NCBI GenBank assembly: GCA_025362415.1
Contig: JANYGM010000436.1
Location: 1-8,755, forward strand
Length of the DNA: 8,755 nucleotides
Origin: a bacterium
GTDB lineage: Bacteria > Bacteroidota > Bacteroidia > Cytophagales > Thermonemataceae
Direction: 5' to 3'
Part shown: in pieces, positions 6,935-8,755 of the stretch
Layout of the letters: each line of letters opens with the position of its first letter
How positions within the stretch are numbered: position 1 is the first letter of the stretch
Translations under genes and position numbers: made by a program
Notes under the pieces: model-generated
What the model saw: only the letters and a program-made list of their open reading frames with translations
The model's database searches: none
Told to the model about the DNA's origin: nothing

Positions 6935-7900
6935 ATGAAACCCATTGAAGTAATTGAAGTCAAATCCGAACTTGGAGCTGGCACACGTGGCGCAAGTATG
7001 GGCGTAGAAGCCTTAAAAGTAGTTTGTCTTAACAAAAAATCAGATTTTTTCACTCGTTATAGGCGTGTTTCCGTAGAAACAGAAAACGAAGTTTTGTTTT
7101 ATCCCACACCCTACAAGCACGCAAGGTACATCAACGTGATGATACGTGTACAACAACGTGTATGTGAAACGGTGGCTCGTTCTATCCTAAACGGTGATTT
7201 TGCTATTGTCTTAGCTGGCGACCACTCTACCGCTGCAGGCACTATTGCAGGCATCAAAAAAGCCTATCCTAATAAGCGTTTGGGCGTTGTTTGGATAGAT
7301 GCTCACGCAGATATGCACTCACCCCACACTACGCCATCAGGTAATATGCACGGAATGCCCCTCGCTATTGCCATTGCAGAAGATAATTTGGAGTCAAAAG
7401 TAAATTCTTTGCACCCAGATGCCGCAGGTCTTTGGCAACGGCTAAAAGATATGGGAACAGGTCATAATGTTGAGCCAGAAGACATTGTGTATGTTTCTAT
7501 GCGAGATACAGAGGTTGAAGAGCAATATCTTATCAAAAAATATCAAATAAAAAATTATCCTACTGATGAGGTTCGTTCTCGTGGTGTGGAGGCTATTATT
7601 CCCGAGATTTTTGACAAATTAGCACATTGCGACCTTATTTATATTTCTTTTGATGTTGATAGTACCGACCCAAAAATTTCGGAAGGCACAGGAACACCTG
7701 TTGAGGGCGGTTTGTCTATTGAGGAAGCTATGAAACTAAATACTTTGCTTGTGCAAAATGAGAAAGTTTGTTGTTGGGAAATGGTAGAAATCAACCCTAC
7801 ATTAGATTATGAAGGGAATTTGATGGCAGAAAATGCCTTTGATATTTTGGTAAGTGTGGCGGATACTGTAGAAAAAACTCGTCAGCAGTTATATTTTTAG
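6935..7900 (+). CDS. rocF: Arginase (ureohydrolase family, binuclear manganese enzyme)
   Basis: Arginase hydrolyses L-arginine to L-ornithine and urea in the cytoplasm. The 321-residue product has a normal family length and all the family signatures. AGDHS (94-98) carries the metal ligand H97. DAHAD (122-126) carries D122, H124 and D126. SFDVDSTDP (238-246) carries D240 and D242. The loop SGNMHGMP (135-142) corresponds to the SGNLHGQP of arginases that grips the alpha-amino and carboxylate groups of arginine, and EINP with E285 matches the glutamate that holds the guanidinium. These two features favour arginase over agmatinase or formimidoylglutamase. The usual GGDHS is AGDHS, which I regard as a normal variant in this phylum. 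The start is at 6935; an ATG at 6930 is followed directly by TAA. It has its own promoter and no partner gene for ornithine or urea use in this window. The symbol follows bacterial arginase naming. Confidence 0.93.
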   Translation: MKPIEVIEVKSELGAGTRGASMGVEALKVVCLNKKSDFFTRYRRVSVETENEVLFYPTPYKHARYINVMIRVQQRVCETVARSILNGDFAIVLAGDHSTAAGTIAGIKKAYPNKRLGVVWIDAHADMHSPHTTPSGNMHGMPLAIAIAEDNLESKVNSLHPDAAGLWQRLKDMGTGHNVEPEDIVYVSMRDTEVEEQYLIKKYQIKNYPTDEVRSRGVEAIIPEIFDKLAHCDLIYISFDVDSTDPKISEGTGTPVEGGLSIEEAMKLNTLLVQNEKVCCWEMVEINPTLDYEGNLMAENAFDILVSVADTVEKTRQQLYF

Positions 7901-7970
7901 TGCTTTTGGTGATGTTTTTGAAGGCTTTTTGAATTATTTTTGAGAAAAATCAAAAAAACTTAGAAAAAGA

Positions 7971-8001
7971 TTTGGAATGTAAAAAAAAGTTCTTACCTTT
8001 G
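7971..8001 (+). promoter_or_regulatory. Promoter of the tRNA-Val gene
   Basis: TTTG (7971-7974) and TACCTTTG (7994-8001) are 19 bp apart and match the Bacteroidota -33/-7 promoter. The tRNA 5' end is 23 nt past the -7 box, leaving a short leader for RNase P processing. So the tRNA does not depend on read-through from arginase 70 bp upstream. Confidence 0.7.
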
Positions 8002-8023
8002 CATCACCAAAAACGAAAGTTAT

Positions 8024-8098
8024 GGGAGTTTAGCTCAGCTGGTTCAGAGCATCTGCCTTACAAGCAGAGGGTCGGGGGTTCGAACCCCTCAACTCCCA
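8024..8098 (+). tRNA. tRNA-Val, anticodon TAC
   Basis: A complete cloverleaf folds by hand. The acceptor stem is GGGAGTT (8024-8030) with AACTCCC (8091-8097). The D stem is GCTC/GAGC. The anticodon stem TCTGC/GCAGA encloses loop CTTACAA with anticodon TAC at 8059-8061, reading GTA and other GTN valine codons. The T arm is GGGGG-TTCGAAC-CCCTC with one G-T pair. The discriminator is A8098. CCA is not encoded (CG follows), so it must be added after transcription. Confidence 0.97.
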
Positions 8099-8110
8099 CG
8101 TTGATAATCA

Positions 8111-8146
8111 AAGAGTTACAAGATAAAACTTGTAACTCTTTTTTTT
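8111..8146 (+). terminator. Intrinsic terminator of the tRNA-Val transcript
   Basis: AAGAGTTACAAG (8111-8122) and CTTGTAACTCTT (8129-8140) form a perfect 12-bp stem with the loop ATAAAA. The T-run to 8146 completes a textbook Rho-independent terminator 12 nt after the tRNA. Confidence 0.93.
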
Positions 8147-8157
8147 ATAAGCACAAC

Positions 8158-8268
8158 ATTCAGCACCACAATTACAAAGTTATCTACTTTTGAGCCTGCA
8201 AATTATTCTCTTTTTGGGTATCACTTCTTTATTGCTATTTTTTCAATTCAGCACCAAACGCCTGCAAA
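8158..8268. repeat. Paired direct repeats ATTCAGCACCA and GCCTGCAAA
   Basis: ATTCAGCACCA occurs at 8158-8168 and 8246-8256. GCCTGCAAA occurs at 8194-8202 and 8260-8268. The order is the same in both copies but the gap between the two words shrinks from 25 to 3 bp, as if a unit had been duplicated and then altered by a deletion or insertion. The TTTGCAGG core (minus strand) recurs in the ends of the 8555-8753 element. Confidence 0.6.
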
Positions 8269-8333
8269 AACTAGCACCTTACTAATAAAAGCTCAAAAAA
8301 CTTATTACTTAATCAAATTTGAGTAACCAATAA

Positions 8334-8408
8334 TCTTAGAATAGTACAATTTATTTTCCGTAAAATACGGTAATTCACGTTTATTTTTCTTAGAATAATA
8401 CAATTTAT
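8334..8408. repeat. 21-bp direct repeat pair flanking a small hairpin
   Basis: Segments 8334-8354 and 8388-8408 (core CTTAGAATA, then TACAATTTAT) are identical except for G8344 versus A8398, at a 54-bp period. Between them CCGTA (8358-8362) and TACGG (8366-8370) form a 5-bp stem with an AAA loop. Function is unknown. Confidence 0.75.
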
Positions 8409-8505
8409 AAAATAGAAAATCTAATGAAACTTTATTTTATCCTACACACTATACACTACTCAAATAAAACTCCAAAAAACACTATTAGAACTATAAATAA
8501 ACGTG
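8376..8505. repeat. 11-bp inverted repeat CACGTTTATTT / AAATAAACGTG
   Basis: CACGTTTATTT (8376-8386) and AAATAAACGTG (8495-8505) are exact reverse complements separated by 108 bp of AT-rich DNA. The left arm starts inside the spacer of the 21-bp direct repeats. It may be the end of a degraded element or chance. Confidence 0.45.
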
Positions 8506-8554
8506 TTTATTGGTATGTACCTACTACCCTATATCATACATAAACTATACACAA

Positions 8555-8593
8555 ATTTTGCAGGGTGTTCTTTTTTGCACGCCCTACCAAAAT
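8555..8593. repeat. Imperfect stem-loop at the left end of the putative element
   Basis: ATTTTG pairs with CAAAAT and AGGGTGT (8562-8568) with ACGCCCT (8579-8585), including one G-U pair, around a 10-nt loop TCTTTTTTGC. One to two unpaired bases separate the two stem parts. Confidence 0.6.
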
Positions 8594-8615
8594 CCAAAAT
8601 AGGATTTGCTACCAA

Positions 8616-8742
8616 CATCATTTAAAATGAATATCCTACCAAAATTTAAAGCTGAATGATGCTAGTAATAGTCGAAAATGATTATTACTCTCTTACGTTC
8701 CTGGTGAGGTGTGCCTGGTGAACGACATCATTTAAAATGATG
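8616..8742. repeat. Repeated palindromic motif CATCATTT-A-AAATGATG
   Basis: The right copy (8726-8742) is an 8-bp-arm palindrome with a single central A. The left copy starting at 8616 shares 15 bp but diverges in its right arm (AAATGAATA). The copies are 110 bp apart. In both, an ATTTTG-type motif on the minus strand follows directly, so the whole unit is repeated. Confidence 0.65.
8664..8689. repeat. 11-bp stem-loop with AAAA loop
   Basis: AGTAATAGTCG (8664-8674) pairs with TGATTATTACT (8679-8689) around the loop AAAA, with nine Watson-Crick and two G-U pairs if read as plus-strand RNA. The two G-U positions would be A-C mismatches on the other strand, so the fold is better as plus-strand RNA. 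No T-run follows (CTCTTACG). Confidence 0.6.
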
Positions 8743-8755
8743 CCCTGCAAAATAC

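Larger units (their letters stand above)
8555..8753. mobile_element. Putative small non-autonomous element with 11-bp terminal inverted repeats
   Basis: ATTTTGCAGGG (8555-8565) and its exact reverse complement CCCTGCAAAAT (8743-8753) bound 199 bp without coding capacity. Inside are two hairpins (8555-8593 and 8664-8689), a direct repeat ACATCATTTAAAATGA (8615-8630 and 8725-8740), and CCTGGTGA at 8700-8707 and 8714-8721 between CGTTC (8696-8700) and GAACG (8720-8724). Short size, terminal inverted repeats and internal stem-loops fit a MITE- or REP/BIME-like element. The window ends 2 bp after the right end, so a target-site duplication cannot be judged. No transposase is nearby. Confidence 0.4.
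8147..8755. other. Gene-free, repeat-rich AT-rich region
   Basis: I find no convincing protein or RNA gene in these ~600 bp. They contain several families of short direct and inverted repeats, listed separately, and an organised block at 8555-8753. A single TAnnTTTG match (TACTTTTG, 8185-8192) lacks a -33 element. An ATG-less open frame ending at 8285 encodes a hydrophobic stretch and is treated as doubtful. Confidence 0.7.

Noticed and set aside
7926..7956. A/T hairpin after arginase (TTTTTGA / TCAAAAA with an inner stem) as a terminator
   Set aside because: The stem is only A/T-rich and bulged, and no T-run follows it on the plus strand, so I cannot call it a terminator.
7972..8193. 73-residue plus-strand open frame
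   Set aside because: It runs through the tRNA promoter, the whole tRNA-Val and its terminator.
8313..8322. Palindrome TCAAATTTGA
   Set aside because: A single 10-bp palindrome is expected by chance in DNA this rich in A and T, and no partner site was found.
8334..8755. CRISPR array
   Set aside because: The repeats come in pairs of different families with irregular spacing, and there are no regular spacers or cas genes.

Overview
The window most likely comes from a member of the Bacteroidota, probably a Cytophagales-type bacterium. The evidence is AT-rich DNA, A-rich stretches instead of Shine-Dalgarno sites before the start codons, several copies of the Bacteroidota -7 promoter box TAnnTTTG (two with a TTTG -33 element 18-19 bp upstream), a DUF2911 protein, and lipoprotein and Ig-like families typical of that phylum. 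The genus assignment is inference only.

Layout. At the left edge (1-402, minus) is the 5' part of a secreted DUF2911 protein, cut by the window border. A 147-bp gap with a perfect 16-bp inverted repeat separates it from an upstream gene on the same strand (550-1872, minus) for a 440-residue cell-envelope lipoprotein. A 217-bp AT-rich divergent region follows. Then comes a large plus-strand gene (2090-4675) for an exported 861-residue protein with Ig-like repeats, a VWA-like segment without a clear metal site, and a degenerate OmpA-like C-terminus. It converges, with a 14-bp gap, on two tandem minus-strand paralogues (4690-5670 and 5675-6745, 4 bp apart). These encode leucine-rich-repeat proteins with an exact 23-residue period and a shared 70-residue N-terminal module. 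Divergent from the LRR pair is a complete arginase gene (6935-7900, plus) with a good promoter. It is followed by a tRNA-Val(TAC) gene (8024-8098) with its own promoter and a strong intrinsic terminator.

The last ~600 bp (8147-8755) hold no convincing gene but are dense in short direct and inverted repeats. The most organised part, 8555-8753, is bounded by 11-bp inverted repeats and contains hairpins and internally repeated motifs. It looks like a small non-autonomous repeat element (MITE- or REP-like), although the window ends 2 bp after it.

How the genes relate: the DUF2911 protein, the lipoprotein and the 861-residue protein all carry export signals and probably act in the envelope, while the LRR proteins lack signal peptides and look cytoplasmic. 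The two LRR genes probably form an operon. Arginase is a stand-alone metabolic gene. I see no defence system, CRISPR array, transposase or phage gene. The points most worth following up are the terminal repeat element, the duplicated LRR pair and the degenerate VWA/OmpA-like protein.
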